Shown one piece after another: positions 42,635 through 51,600 of a stretch of 64,000 nt of DNA. The notes beneath the pieces are model-generated. The model was not told the origin of the DNA. It saw nothing but the letters and a program-made list of their open reading frames with translations, and searched no databases. Origin of the DNA: Caballeronia sordidicola (GTDB lineage Bacteria; Pseudomonadota; Gammaproteobacteria; Burkholderiales; Burkholderiaceae); assembly GCF_000729995.1 (NCBI RefSeq), contig NZ_JNFG01000199.1, positions 310,001 through 374,000 on the forward strand. The letters are read 5' to 3'. Within the stretch, counting starts at the first letter, position 1, and each line of letters opens with the position of its first letter. A program made the translations under genes and the position numbers.

Positions 42635-45211
42635 CTACAGCAACCTCTCGTTGATAAGCCCAAGCGCGGATCGATGCACCGGCCCGTCGTCATGGCAACT
42701 GGCGAGAGAGCCGCGCGCGTGCGTTTCCATCTTGAGCAGCGTGTGCGCAGGAACCGCGTTGGACCATAGATAGCCCTGCCCCATGTCGCAGCCGATGCCG
42801 GCGAGCCAGTCGGCCAGCTCGCGCGTCTCGACGCCTTCAGCCACCACCGAGAGCCCCACGCCGTGAGCCATTGCAACGATGGCTTCCATGAGCACGCGGT
42901 TTTTTGAACAGCCGGTGGCCGGCTGCGTGAACGAGCGGTCGATCTTCAGCGTGGCGATGGGAAAGCGCGTGAGATAGCTGAGCGCCGAGTAGCCGGTGCC
43001 GAAATCGTCGATGGCGATGCGCACGCCCATCTGGGTCAGGGCGTTTAGCGTGTCGAGCGTGCTCGCGTGGTTGACGAGCAGCAGCCCCTCGGTGATCTCC
43101 AGTTCGAGCCATTGCGGCCGGCAGCCGGTGTCGCTCAAGACCTGTTGCACGACGGCCGGCAGGTGGCTCAGGTGAAACTGGCTCGGCGACAGGTTGACGG
43201 CGATGTGCCGCTCGCCCCCCTGCCGCGCGTTCCATCGGCAGACGACGGCGCATGCCTTGCGCATGACTTGCTCGGCGATCGGCACGATCAGACCCGTCTC
43301 CTCGGCGATGCCGATGAAATCGGACGGCGGTATCCAGCCGCGCTCGGGATGCAGCCAGCGCAACAGCGCCTCCGCGCCGACGATGCGGCCGGTCGCGAGG
43401 TCGACCTGCGGCTGGTAGTGCACGTCGAGTTCGCCGCGGGCGATGCCGCGGCGCAAGTCCGCTTCGAGGCGCAAGCGTTCGGCGGCGCTGTCCGTGATGT
43501 CGCGCGTATAGAACTGCACGTTGTTGCGCCCTGCCTCCTTGGCGCGATAGAGCGCGCCGTCGGCATAGCGCACGAGTTGTTCCGTGGCGTCGCCATGATC
43601 GGGATAGACCGCGATGCCGATGCTCGCCTGGACCACGAGCGCCCGGCCATCGAGCTGCACCGGAGCGGCCACCGCCGACAGCACGCGGTCGGCGAGGCCG
43701 CGCAATTCCGCAGCGTCGCGCACGCGAGACGAGACGATGATGAATTCGTCGCCGCCGAGACGGGCCACAGTGTCCGTCGCGCGCACGTTCGCTTCGAGCC
43801 GCCGCGCGACCTCGCACAGCAGTTGATCGCCGGCGACGTGGCCGAGCGTGTCGTTGATGGTCTTGAAGCGGTCGAGGTCCATCATCAGGACGCCAACCCT
43901 GCAGCCTTCCTGGCCGGCCTGCTGCAACGCCTGCGAAATGCGCTCGTTGAACTGGGCGCGATTGGCGAGCCCGGTCAGCGTGTCGAAATACGCGAGCTGA
44001 TGGATCTTGCTCCGGTATTCGTAGACTTCGGTCATGTCGCGCGCAACCGCGAGCAGGCCCAGCACTTTGCCGTTGGCGTCGCGCTCGAGGCGCAGCCGCG
44101 TGTGGAAAATCTGCTCGATGCCGTCCAAGCCGCACGCTTTCCATTCGACGTCGGACTCCCTGCCCGTTTTGATGGCCTGCCGGATTTGCGCGTGATACGT
44201 GCGCGAATCCATCGAGAACGCGGAAATCTCCAGCACTGTCTTGCCGAGAAACGTCTCCGGCGGCCTGCCGGTGAAGCGCTCGTGGGCACCGTTGACGTAG
44301 GTGCGGCGGCCTTCACAATCGAAGCGGATGATGATGTCCGGCAGGTTTTCGGCGAGCGAGCGAAACTCGCGCTCGTGGGCGGCCAGAAGCTCCTCCATGT
44401 GCTTGCGTTCGGTAATGTCCCGGCCGAACACCAGGGCGCCCTTGATCTGCTGGTCCTCGTCGCGCTCGGCCACCATCTTGATGTGGTGCAGACGCGGCTC
44501 GGTCGAGTCGGGCGAGCCGATCAGGACTTCGACGGTCTCCGCTTCGCCGCTTCGAATCACACGCTCGAGCGTTTCGCGGTAGCGGCGTTTTTCTGCCGCG
44601 AGCGCCTCACCCCAGCTGATATCGTGTGACCGCTGTCCGACGACCGGCGCCACGGGCACGTTCACGCGCTGCATCAGGTTGTGGTTCGCGAAGGTGATGC
44701 GGCATTCGCGGTCGTAGCGGACGATGTTGTCGGGGGAGCCCTCCGCCAGCGAGCGAAGCTCCGCCTCTTGCGTACGCAGCGATTTTTCGGCGAGGCTGGT
44801 CTCGGTGATGTCGCGGCCGATGCAGAGAGCGCCTGCCAGCCGTCCCAGCCAATCGTGCTCCGCCACCAGCCTCACGTGATGAATCGCCGTGTTCCCGTCG
44901 GCGTTGGGGACGGTGAGCTCCAACTCCGTCGGCTCGCCGGTCGCGAGAACCTGCTGGAGCGCGTGATGGTAAGTGTCGAAGCGGTCGTCAGGATAGCGCT
45001 TGGCCGTCGCGACTTTTCCGATCAGCTCGTCCGGGCCGACGTTCAACGCCCGGGCCATGTTCGGGCTTATGTAGAGAAAGCGGCCATGGCGATCGTAGCG
45101 GCAGATGTACAGCGAAGCGTTCTCGGCAAGGTGAGAGAAACCTTGCTCGGAGGCTTGGCGATAGCGGCCGATTTTCAGCCAGAGGAGCAATGGTCGTGAG
45201 ATGCTACGCAT
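42635..45211 (-). CDS. PAS-PAS-PAS-GGDEF-EAL cyclic di-GMP protein
   Basis: This 858-residue cytoplasmic protein has three PAS/PAC units: about residues 22-140, 145-270 and 280-400 (LADRDITET-like PAC ends: IGRDITETSL, FGRDITERKH, VARDMTEVYE). The GGDEF domain has RLGGDEF near residue 487 and an I-site RATD five residues before it, so feedback inhibition is possible. The EAL domain keeps GAEALLRW, IDDFGTGYSALSYL, KIDRSF and VVAEGVET, but EITEG replaces the usual EITES. Both domains look capable of activity. PAS units may sense redox state, oxygen or ligands. It stands alone. The start at 45211 has no strong ribosome site. Confidence 0.9.
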   Translation of the reverse strand: MRSISRPLLLWLKIGRYRQASEQGFSHLAENASLYICRYDRHGRFLYISPNMARALNVGPDELIGKVATAKRYPDDRFDTYHHALQQVLATGEPTELELTVPNADGNTAIHHVRLVAEHDWLGRLAGALCIGRDITETSLAEKSLRTQEAELRSLAEGSPDNIVRYDRECRITFANHNLMQRVNVPVAPVVGQRSHDISWGEALAAEKRRYRETLERVIRSGEAETVEVLIGSPDSTEPRLHHIKMVAERDEDQQIKGALVFGRDITERKHMEELLAAHEREFRSLAENLPDIIIRFDCEGRRTYVNGAHERFTGRPPETFLGKTVLEISAFSMDSRTYHAQIRQAIKTGRESDVEWKACGLDGIEQIFHTRLRLERDANGKVLGLLAVARDMTEVYEYRSKIHQLAYFDTLTGLANRAQFNERISQALQQAGQEGCRVGVLMMDLDRFKTINDTLGHVAGDQLLCEVARRLEANVRATDTVARLGGDEFIIVSSRVRDAAELRGLADRVLSAVAAPVQLDGRALVVQASIGIAVYPDHGDATEQLVRYADGALYRAKEAGRNNVQFYTRDITDSAAERLRLEADLRRGIARGELDVHYQPQVDLATGRIVGAEALLRWLHPERGWIPPSDFIGIAEETGLIVPIAEQVMRKACAVVCRWNARQGGERHIAVNLSPSQFHLSHLPAVVQQVLSDTGCRPQWLELEITEGLLLVNHASTLDTLNALTQMGVRIAIDDFGTGYSALSYLTRFPIATLKIDRSFTQPATGCSKNRVLMEAIVAMAHGVGLSVVAEGVETRELADWLAGIGCDMGQGYLWSNAVPAHTLLKMETHARGSLASCHDDGPVHRSALGLINERLL

Positions 45212-45670
45212 GGATGGGCCCGTGGTTTTTTCACCTTCTCGACGGGTATACGGCGCGCGCTCAGGGATGGCACAGGGGGAAGCTTGTAGGGATATCCTGA
45301 TTTCGTTGTGAGTGGATGCGCAACCGGCGTGATGAGCCGGGCCAATGTCACGCGTAACTATGACTTCAGCGAGTGCGTACCACTTTCGTGATCATCGACA
45401 ACGAGATCCATGCCGGGGGGCAAATCGCGCTGTCGGCTACTTCTTCGTAGCATGGCGTTTTCTCGGGTCAGGCGCGGGAAGGCAGGTCGTCGCCGATTTT
45501 CTGACCAGGTTTCCTGGCCCCTGGCAGACCATGAAGGGACGGTCGACCCGGCGCCTTGAATGGCCGGGATTGCGGACGAAGTGCCCATTGGTTTCTCGAA
45601 CTGCACTTCACTCGCACGCTCCTCACCCGTGAACCGTGAGGACACCTTCATACCGGCACGCCTGAGCGCT
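45212..45670. other. 459-bp stretch without a recognised gene
   Basis: It separates the GGDEF-EAL gene start from the end of the hydroxylaminobenzoate-lyase-like gene. No coding signature, RNA or clear terminator was seen. Confidence 0.35.
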
Positions 45671-46279
45671 TCACTGCTGCGGCGGCTTGACGTCGAAGGC
45701 AATCCGTCCTGCGGGCAGAAAAGTGAGCGAGATGAGCGCACCGCCTTTGACTTCCGGAAAGTGGTGGCTTCCTGGCGCAGGCGCCGTCCAACCGCCATAA
45801 CACCAGCCGTTCGGACCTGCGAGCGCGGCGCCTTCGTTGAGCGGCACCACCAGATTGATCTCGCCATACGGGTGCAGGTGATAGCCGGCACGCAAGCTGT
45901 GTTCGGGGTTGTCCTGGGCGTTATCCGTGCTGTCCAGCAGCACCGCCGTGATGCTGAAGAAAAACGTGTCCGCGCAGGGCAAGCTGACTTGCGAGCGACG
46001 ATAACGCGGGCCGGCGACTTCGGCATCGGCCGCCCAGCCTTCCTGTACGCCGAGCGTAATCAGTCGCGCCAGGTCCCTGTACAACGCGCTTTCAACGCCA
46101 TACTTTGTATTCAGCCATTGCTCGACCTCGGTGCTCGCGGTCATGTCTTTGACCTCTTGCAGAAAGGGGACAAGACGGGCGAGAAGTTCGTCTTTGCTAC
46201 TTGTTTGTGGAATCTGAGACATTTTTGACATGGCGCCTGTTAGCGTGGGAGAAACCCGCAACGGCTCATTCTTGCTCAT
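45671..46279 (-). CDS. 4-hydroxylaminobenzoate lyase-like protein (DUF4863)
   Basis: This protein of about 202 residues contains the DUF4863 core: LLARLVPFLQEVKDMTAST, YRDLARLITLGVQEGWAADA, HLHPYGEINLVVPLNEGA and GGWTAPAPGSHHFPEVKGGA. The family includes PnbB, which turns 4-hydroxylaminobenzoate into protocatechuate with ammonia release in 4-nitrobenzoate degradation. The paired histidines in YHLHPYGE and SHHFPE look like a cupin-type metal site. No nitroreductase (pnbA) is in the window. The start is uncertain: ATGs at 46279, 46231 and 46219 are in frame, none with a clear ribosome site. It is divergent from an AraC regulator, which probably controls it. Confidence 0.75.
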   Translation of the reverse strand: MSKNEPLRVSPTLTGAMSKMSQIPQTSSKDELLARLVPFLQEVKDMTASTEVEQWLNTKYGVESALYRDLARLITLGVQEGWAADAEVAGPRYRRSQVSLPCADTFFFSITAVLLDSTDNAQDNPEHSLRAGYHLHPYGEINLVVPLNEGAALAGPNGWCYGGWTAPAPGSHHFPEVKGGALISLTFLPAGRIAFDVKPPQQ

Positions 46280-46302
46280 GACATCCGTTCAATCCATAAT
46301 CA

Positions 46303-46336
46303 ATCGACCAAATTTTGTATCGCATCGACCATTTTT
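46303..46336. promoter_or_regulatory. Direct repeats between the lyase-like and AraC genes
   Basis: ATCGACCAAATTTT (46303-46316) and ATCGACCATTTTT (46324-46336) are near-identical and begin 21 bases apart, two helical turns. This is the layout of AraC-family half-sites. They lie in the 60-bp gap between the divergent starts. Confidence 0.65.
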
Positions 46337-46339
46337 CAC

Positions 46340-47263
46340 ATGGATCCGCTCTCTGACGTCTTCTCTCTGCTGAAGGTCAAAAGCGTGCTTTCGGCGCGCT
46401 TTGAGGCTGCCGATCCCTGGGGCCTTCGATTCCCCGCCTATCGTCATGTCAAATTTGCCGGAGTCATCAAGGGCACTCGATGGGTGTGGATTGAAGGCGT
46501 CACCGCCCCCGCGAAAATGGAGGAGGGAGACTTCTGTCTGCTCACTGACGGACAGCCCTACTGTTTTGCCAGCGATCCCGGCGTGGAACTGCAAGACGGG
46601 GAGAAGGTGTTTGCCAGTAACGTGGGTGTGGACGGGATCATCCGCTTTGGACCGGGAGAAATGCGCACGATTAGCGTCGGAGGACTCTTCGAATTCGATG
46701 GTGACACGAGCGGCTTGCTGCTCAATTTCCTGCCCCCGCTTGTTCACGTTGCCGCGGATTCTCCGGATGCCAGGGCCTTGAGTCCGGCCCTCGAATTGAT
46801 CAGGGCCGAGACGGAGTCAGTTCGGCCTGGCGCGGCGGTGATGGCGGGCAGCATCGCGAGTATTGTGCTCGTCAACATCCTGCGGGCTCATCTTGCCGCT
46901 AACCCGAGGTCGGCGGGCTGGCTGGGTGCGTTGTCGGATCCAAGAATCGGCTCCGCGCTAAGGATGGTGCATGAGGAAATAGCGCGTCGCTGGAAGGTGG
47001 ACGAACTGGCGTCGAAGGTCGGCATGTCACGCACCGCGTTCATTGACCGCTTCAAGGATCTCGTGGGGTTGCCTCCCGTGGAATATCTGATCCGCTGGCG
47101 CATGACGATTGCCAGGGAAGCGTTGAAGACGGGCAACGACAATCTCTCGAGCATCGCCGCCGCCGTCGGCTACGCGTCCGAAACCACTTTTAGTTCGACT
47201 TTCAAAAGGATGTTTGGTCAAAGCCCCGGCCGGTATCGCTCGGAGGCACGCAGCAAGGTTTGA
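46340..47263 (+). CDS. AraC family regulator with N-terminal cupin
   Basis: This 307-residue regulator has an N-terminal cupin_6-like sensing domain (SARFEAADPWGLRFPAYRHV, EEGDFCLLTDGQPYCFASD) and a C-terminal double HTH at about 205-305 (VDELASKVGMSRTAFIDRFK, LSSIAAAVGYASETTFSSTF, FGQSPGRYR). It is divergent from the DUF4863 gene with direct repeats in the gap. It probably activates that gene in response to an aromatic ligand. The ribosome site before the ATG is weak. Confidence 0.9.
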   Translation: MDPLSDVFSLLKVKSVLSARFEAADPWGLRFPAYRHVKFAGVIKGTRWVWIEGVTAPAKMEEGDFCLLTDGQPYCFASDPGVELQDGEKVFASNVGVDGIIRFGPGEMRTISVGGLFEFDGDTSGLLLNFLPPLVHVAADSPDARALSPALELIRAETESVRPGAAVMAGSIASIVLVNILRAHLAANPRSAGWLGALSDPRIGSALRMVHEEIARRWKVDELASKVGMSRTAFIDRFKDLVGLPPVEYLIRWRMTIAREALKTGNDNLSSIAAAVGYASETTFSSTFKRMFGQSPGRYRSEARSKV

Positions 47264-47367
47264 ATGCCACGGGCAGGGTTTCCGCGCCATAACCACCAAA
47301 CTGTTGGATGGACCGGCAGGCATCGGTCTTTTCAGTCAACGAACATAACCCCTTTCGAAAAACCCGG

Positions 47368-47399
47368 ACACCCCCGCGTCTTCGAAAACGCGGGGGTGT
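47368..47399. terminator. Bidirectional terminator between AraC and DipZ genes
   Basis: ACACCCCCGCGT (47368-47379) and ACGCGGGGGTGT (47388-47399) form a perfect 12-bp stem with an 8-base loop, between two convergent genes. On the minus strand CCGGG then TTTTT follow; on the plus strand TTCTC follows. It best serves the DipZ gene and may also stop AraC transcripts. Confidence 0.8.
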
Positions 47400-47425
47400 T
47401 CTCCATGGTGCTGGAACCGCCCGGG

Positions 47426-49198
47426 TCAGCCGAATGTGAAGCTGAACACGTGCACGCCCGGATCGAGGAATTCGATTTCGAACGTCCGGTCATCCACCGG
47501 ACCACGCTGGCGCACGAGCTGATACAGACGCGCGCTCGTCACCGTGCCGGTCCCGTCGCCGGCGACGTCCGTACCGTGCCCGTCGCCGGGCGGCTTGCCG
47601 TCGACCGTGACCCTGAAGCGCACGGGCTTGCCGTCCGCAGTCGGCCCCAACACCAGATGCAGGTCGCGGGCGTGGAAGTGAAACGCGATCCGCGCGTTCG
47701 GCGCGCTCGGCACGGCGGATTCGGCGCCGATGTTCCACTGACCCGCGAGCCCCCAGTCGTTGACCGGCAATTGCGCGGGCAGCGTGTATGTCGCGGTGAC
47801 ATCCGCACTCACGCGCTGCGGCGATGAGAAGCCCTGCGCCTGCCGGTACCCCACGTAAGTCTCCTCTGAGCCGATGTCTGCCGGATCTGCAGCGGCTTGC
47901 GTGCCTGTCGCCTGCACCTGTTGCCGATCGCCGCCAGGCATCGCGTGGCCGTTTTCGGCCAGCAGTTGCTGGATGGCCTGCTCCGCTTCGCCATAGCTGC
48001 CTTCGCCGAAGTGGTGATATCTGATGCGTCCTTGCGCATCGACGATGTAGAACGCCGGCCAGTACTGGTTGCCGAAAGCCTGCCAGATCCCGTAGTTGTT
48101 ATCGATCGCAACCGGGTAGTGGATGTTCAGGTCCGTCAGCGCCCGCTTGACGTTGCCTGTATCGTGCTCGAAGCCGAACTCCGGCGTGTGCACGCCAATC
48201 ACGACGAGGCCGTCATTGCGGTAGCGATCCGCCCATGTCTTCAGATACGGCAAGGTGCGCAGGCAGTTGATGCAGGAGTACGTCCAGAAGTTGACCACCA
48301 CCACCTTGCCGCGTAACGCATCGCTGGAAAGCGGTGCTGTGTTCAGCCACTGCGTCGCGCCGTCGAGCGGAGGCAGTTGGCCCTCGACCGGCAGCGCGGC
48401 TGGCATGGAAACACGGATGATGCGGCCAGGCTGCACCGTGCTCACCGGTTGCCGTACCTTGCGTACCGGTTCACTCGATGAGAGCAGCGCGACCAGGCTG
48501 CTCTCCAGGCCATTCGTCGGGGCGCCCGGCACATACGCAAGGACCCGGGTGTCCAGGCCCGATGCGATTGCCGCCACCGTGAGCAGGACGAGCGCACCCA
48601 TGGCGCGGCGCAGCCCTTCGCCGACGCCGAACGAACGCTTGAGCAGATCCAGCGATCGCTTGCCCAACCCGGATACCACCGCCAACGAGCACGCGGCGCC
48701 GACGGCATAGGCGGCAAGGGCAGCCCCGGTCCTCCAGGTCGCGCCGTGCAGCGCAGCGCCAGTCAGGATCAGGCCAAGGACCGGTCCCGCGCATGGCGCC
48801 CACAACAGGCCGGTCGCCGCGCCGAGCAACACCGCGGAGCCGATCTGGCGCGTCACGCCATGACCTTGCGAGCGCGACATCATGCGGTCGGCAAGCGCGG
48901 ACAACGGACGAGACAGCTTTGCTGCGATCGCCGGAAACAGCAGCGTCGCACCGAACCCGGCGAAGAGCGCGAGCGAAATCCAGCGCCCATATTCGCTCAG
49001 TTGCTCGGCGCCGGCGAGGCCCGCGGCACCGACTCCGGTCACGAGCGCAAAGGTTGCCGCGAGGCCGAGAAGCATAGGCAGACGACCCGTGGCAAACGGA
49101 GCGTCGGAGCGTGCAAACACGAACGGCACGACGGGCAGGATGCAGGGGCTCAGGATAGTGAACGCGCCCCCCAGAAATGCAATGACGATAAGTAACAT
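47426..49198 (-). CDS. dipZ: DipZ-like cytochrome c biogenesis/thioredoxin fusion
   Basis: This 590-residue protein has three parts. An N-terminal CcdA/DsbD-type membrane domain spans about 1-245, with redox cysteines in SPCILPVVPF and WAPCAGPVLG. A thioredoxin-like periplasmic domain with active site YSCINCLRTLPYL lies at about residues 310-430. A C-terminal beta-rich domain follows (about 470-590). It should pass electrons from cytoplasmic thioredoxin to periplasmic disulfides. The frame is open 103 codons upstream, but MLLIVIAFLGG at 49198 is the natural start, after GGAGA. It is divergent from a small thioredoxin protein carrying the same CINC site, likely a functional partner. Confidence 0.9.
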   Translation of the reverse strand: MLLIVIAFLGGAFTILSPCILPVVPFVFARSDAPFATGRLPMLLGLAATFALVTGVGAAGLAGAEQLSEYGRWISLALFAGFGATLLFPAIAAKLSRPLSALADRMMSRSQGHGVTRQIGSAVLLGAATGLLWAPCAGPVLGLILTGAALHGATWRTGAALAAYAVGAACSLAVVSGLGKRSLDLLKRSFGVGEGLRRAMGALVLLTVAAIASGLDTRVLAYVPGAPTNGLESSLVALLSSSEPVRKVRQPVSTVQPGRIIRVSMPAALPVEGQLPPLDGATQWLNTAPLSSDALRGKVVVVNFWTYSCINCLRTLPYLKTWADRYRNDGLVVIGVHTPEFGFEHDTGNVKRALTDLNIHYPVAIDNNYGIWQAFGNQYWPAFYIVDAQGRIRYHHFGEGSYGEAEQAIQQLLAENGHAMPGGDRQQVQATGTQAAADPADIGSEETYVGYRQAQGFSSPQRVSADVTATYTLPAQLPVNDWGLAGQWNIGAESAVPSAPNARIAFHFHARDLHLVLGPTADGKPVRFRVTVDGKPPGDGHGTDVAGDGTGTVTSARLYQLVRQRGPVDDRTFEIEFLDPGVHVFSFTFG

Positions 49199-49540
49199 GA
49201 GATCTGTCTCCAGAGAGCAGACGGTTGGATGGACCGGCCTCGAACGCCGGTGCGAACCGGCATACCAGGCCATGTGCCGTATTTCAGCGCTCTCATGTAT
49301 CGGGAAGATTTCAGGAAGGGGGCAATTGCGCAACGGCATGTATCGGTGGCCGCCTTGGACACACACTGATACAAAACCCCGGCCCTGGGGGTGCGGCGCA
49401 GCGTAGCGATCGGCTTTGTATCTCAATGTACCTGGGCGCCATGCAGACACACAACCTTGCATATCGGCCGGTGGTGGACATAGGCGAGATACGTTGGCGC
49501 GCTCCAATAGCTCAACTGATGAACGATTGGAGAAACCGTC
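49199..49540. promoter_or_regulatory. 342-bp divergent promoter region of dipZ and the thioredoxin gene
   Basis: It separates two divergent, related redox genes and so should contain both promoters. No clear palindrome or sigma-70 pair was picked out by eye; a long upstream open frame for DipZ crosses it but looks non-coding. Confidence 0.4.
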
Positions 49541-50110
49541 ATGTTTGATCGTCTGAAGATCGCCACTGTTGCTGCCGCGCTGGCCGGTGCTGCCTTACTG
49601 GCCGGCGTCGTTTACGCCGGAGGCGAAACCGGTCAGTCCAACTCAAGCTCACTGCAGACCGGCGCACCCGCGCCGGATTTCACGGGGATCACCAGCTGGA
49701 TCAATAGCCCGCCCCTCGATATGAAGCAGTTGCGTGGCAAGGTGGTGCTCGTCGATTTCTGGACGTTCGATTGCATCAACTGCGCGCACACGATTCCCTA
49801 CGTCAAGGACTGGTATGCGCGATATCACGACAAGGGTCTGGTGGTTGTCGGCGTGCATACACCCGAATATTCTTTCGAGCACAAAACTGAAAACCTGCAG
49901 AACGCGGTCAAGCGTTTCGGCATCGAGTATCCGATTGCACAGGATAACGAATATTCAACCTGGAATGCGTACGGCAATCAGTATTGGCCCGCGCTGTATC
50001 TGTTCGATCAGCAAGGCCGGCTGGTCTATTCCCATTTCGGCGAAGGGAACTATGCAGAGACGGAAAAGACGATCCGCGCTCTGCTTGGCCTCGGCGACAA
50101 GCGAAGCTGA
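49541..50110 (+). CDS. Exported thioredoxin-like (TlpA/redoxin) protein
   Basis: This 189-residue protein has an N-terminal signal or anchor (IATVAAALAGAALLAGVVYA) and a redoxin domain with active site FDCINCAHTIPYVKDW at about residue 83-86, followed by VVGVHTPEYSFEH, DNEYSTWNAYGNQYWPALYL and YSHFGEGNYAETE. It closely resembles the thioredoxin domain of the divergent DipZ gene, including the CINC site and the YGNQYWPA segment. It probably works in the periplasm, reduced by DipZ, on a dedicated disulfide or peroxide substrate. The cis-Pro is in YWPA. Confidence 0.88.
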   Translation: MFDRLKIATVAAALAGAALLAGVVYAGGETGQSNSSSLQTGAPAPDFTGITSWINSPPLDMKQLRGKVVLVDFWTFDCINCAHTIPYVKDWYARYHDKGLVVVGVHTPEYSFEHKTENLQNAVKRFGIEYPIAQDNEYSTWNAYGNQYWPALYLFDQQGRLVYSHFGEGNYAETEKTIRALLGLGDKRS

Positions 50111-50212
50111 AGTCTCGGCCTGCCGCAACGGCAGGCTGTTCAGCGCACAGGATGGTGTCAACGCAAGAGGGTGATTCGCGCGCGATACCTGTGCAGCCAT
50201 CGAGTTCTGCGC

Positions 50213-51385
50213 CTATGCCTCAAGCGCGACCCCACCCCGCTTGTCTCGCGCGATGGCAAGCATGAGAGCGGCGATCCCGCAAGCGGCAATGAGCGCGACC
50301 AGCATGCCTCGCCCCATGTGGACGAGGACCCAGCCACCTACTGCCGGGAAGCCGAACGTGCCGATGAAGTACGCCACGACAAACCAGGTCAGCGCGGCCG
50401 GGCGATGGATTGTCGCGGAATCGTTGACGGCCTGAGCCTCGATAGTCGGATAGACCAGCCCGTAACCGGTACCGAGCAGCACTGCGCTCGCCGGATGGAA
50501 CCATCCGTGATACGGCACCGCAAACGTCGCCACTACGCCGAGCAGCATGAAGATGAGCAACACTTTCGTGATGCCCTCGCGATGAAGTCTGATCACAAAC
50601 CGCCCCAGCAACCAGCGCGCCATCACGACTGCGATCGCGTAGAAGCTGAAAAAGGTGCCGGCTTGCGCGTGGGTCCCTTGCACCAGAGCCATCTGGAAGG
50701 TCATCAGGCCGGAAAAAACGCAGGCGCACAGCGAGATCATGACGATTGGGAAAACCGCGCGTGTCCGGAAGATGGCGCCAAATTCACGCAGCCACCGATC
50801 TCGCACCGGCACGGTCGCCGTCGGCGAATGCGGCGAAATCCGGCCGAAGATTTCAAGCATCAGCGCCGCGATTGCGCACAGGCCGCCGACGAGGTAGAGC
50901 ACGCTGGTGAGCGGCCAGTGCAACGTGCGAATGGCAAACGCCGCCAGTGCCGGGCAGCCACCGATGCCGGCCATCTGGACCGTGCCGAAGCGCATGAACC
51001 AGACTCCCCGGTCTGCATCGCTGGTTCGCTCTGCGAGCGACATCGGCGCAGCAAGATAGAATGCGCCCCAACCCAGACCCACGAGAAACCCCGGAAAAAC
51101 GGTTAGCGGGCTCACATGGTCGACTAACGCAAACCCCGTCACACCCAGCCCGATGCACAACGCGGCAAGCGCCGTCGTTCGCGCGGCGCCGATGTGCTGC
51201 GCGAACCAGCCGACAAGCGGCACGCCAAGGAGGGTACCGGCTGTGGCTTCTGCGAGCGCCAGCCCCGTGTCGAGATCACTTCCGCCGAGAGAGCGGAAAC
51301 GCATCGAGAGAAAAAACGTCGCCCCATACCCTGCCCCGGCGAGCAAGGTGCCGATCAGCACGAAAAGAGAGTGGGATGGGCGCAT
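50213..51385 (-). CDS. MFS transporter
   Basis: This 390-residue inner-membrane carrier has about 12 hydrophobic segments (LFVLIGTLLAGAGYGATFFL at the start, GLGWGAFYLAAPMSLAERTS, RWLLGRFVIRLHREG in the central loop, LTWFVVAYFIGTFGFPAVGG near the end). Motif A is poorly preserved. The ATG at 51385 is chosen over one 24 codons upstream because it begins the first membrane helix. It is transcribed away from the HTH-repeat protein and convergent with the thioredoxin gene. The substrate is unknown; drug or metabolite efflux is possible. Confidence 0.85.
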   Translation of the reverse strand: MRPSHSLFVLIGTLLAGAGYGATFFLSMRFRSLGGSDLDTGLALAEATAGTLLGVPLVGWFAQHIGAARTTALAALCIGLGVTGFALVDHVSPLTVFPGFLVGLGWGAFYLAAPMSLAERTSDADRGVWFMRFGTVQMAGIGGCPALAAFAIRTLHWPLTSVLYLVGGLCAIAALMLEIFGRISPHSPTATVPVRDRWLREFGAIFRTRAVFPIVMISLCACVFSGLMTFQMALVQGTHAQAGTFFSFYAIAVVMARWLLGRFVIRLHREGITKVLLIFMLLGVVATFAVPYHGWFHPASAVLLGTGYGLVYPTIEAQAVNDSATIHRPAALTWFVVAYFIGTFGFPAVGGWVLVHMGRGMLVALIAACGIAALMLAIARDKRGGVALEA

Positions 51386-51553
51386 GGCGTAGCCTGAATT
51401 GCCGACGAAAATCGTGCGGTCACGGATAAGCGTGAACCAGTTCGACGCGACGTGCAACGGTTGCGGTGAGGATCATCTGATGCCGGTTGGGCGTCAGGGT
51501 TACCAGAATGGCTCATCGACTGACGGCAAGTGCGATGTCATTACCCCCTCGCC

Positions 51554-51559
51554 TATAAT
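51554..51559 (+). promoter_or_regulatory. -10 box upstream of the HTH-repeat protein
   Basis: A perfect TATAAT lies 42 bases before the ATG at 51601. No good -35 hexamer was found at 16-18 bases; TGCGAT is nearest. Promoter assignment is therefore tentative. Confidence 0.5.
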
Positions 51560-51600
51560 GCTAAAACTGATAGTGATTTCACGGCGGGGAGCCCCACTTT

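Noticed and set aside
42837..44144. 435-codon minus-strand frame inside the GGDEF-EAL gene
   Set aside because: Same strand, other frame, extremely Arg-rich; a typical GC-driven shadow of the real coding frame.
43067..44629. 520-codon plus-strand frame opposite the GGDEF-EAL gene
   Set aside because: It is antisense to a gene with intact PAS, GGDEF and EAL motifs, shows no family signature, and is explained by high GC content in third positions.
50171..51106. 311-codon plus-strand frame opposite the MFS gene
   Set aside because: Its product is full of His, Arg and Gln with no hydrophobic pattern, while the minus strand is a clear membrane transporter.
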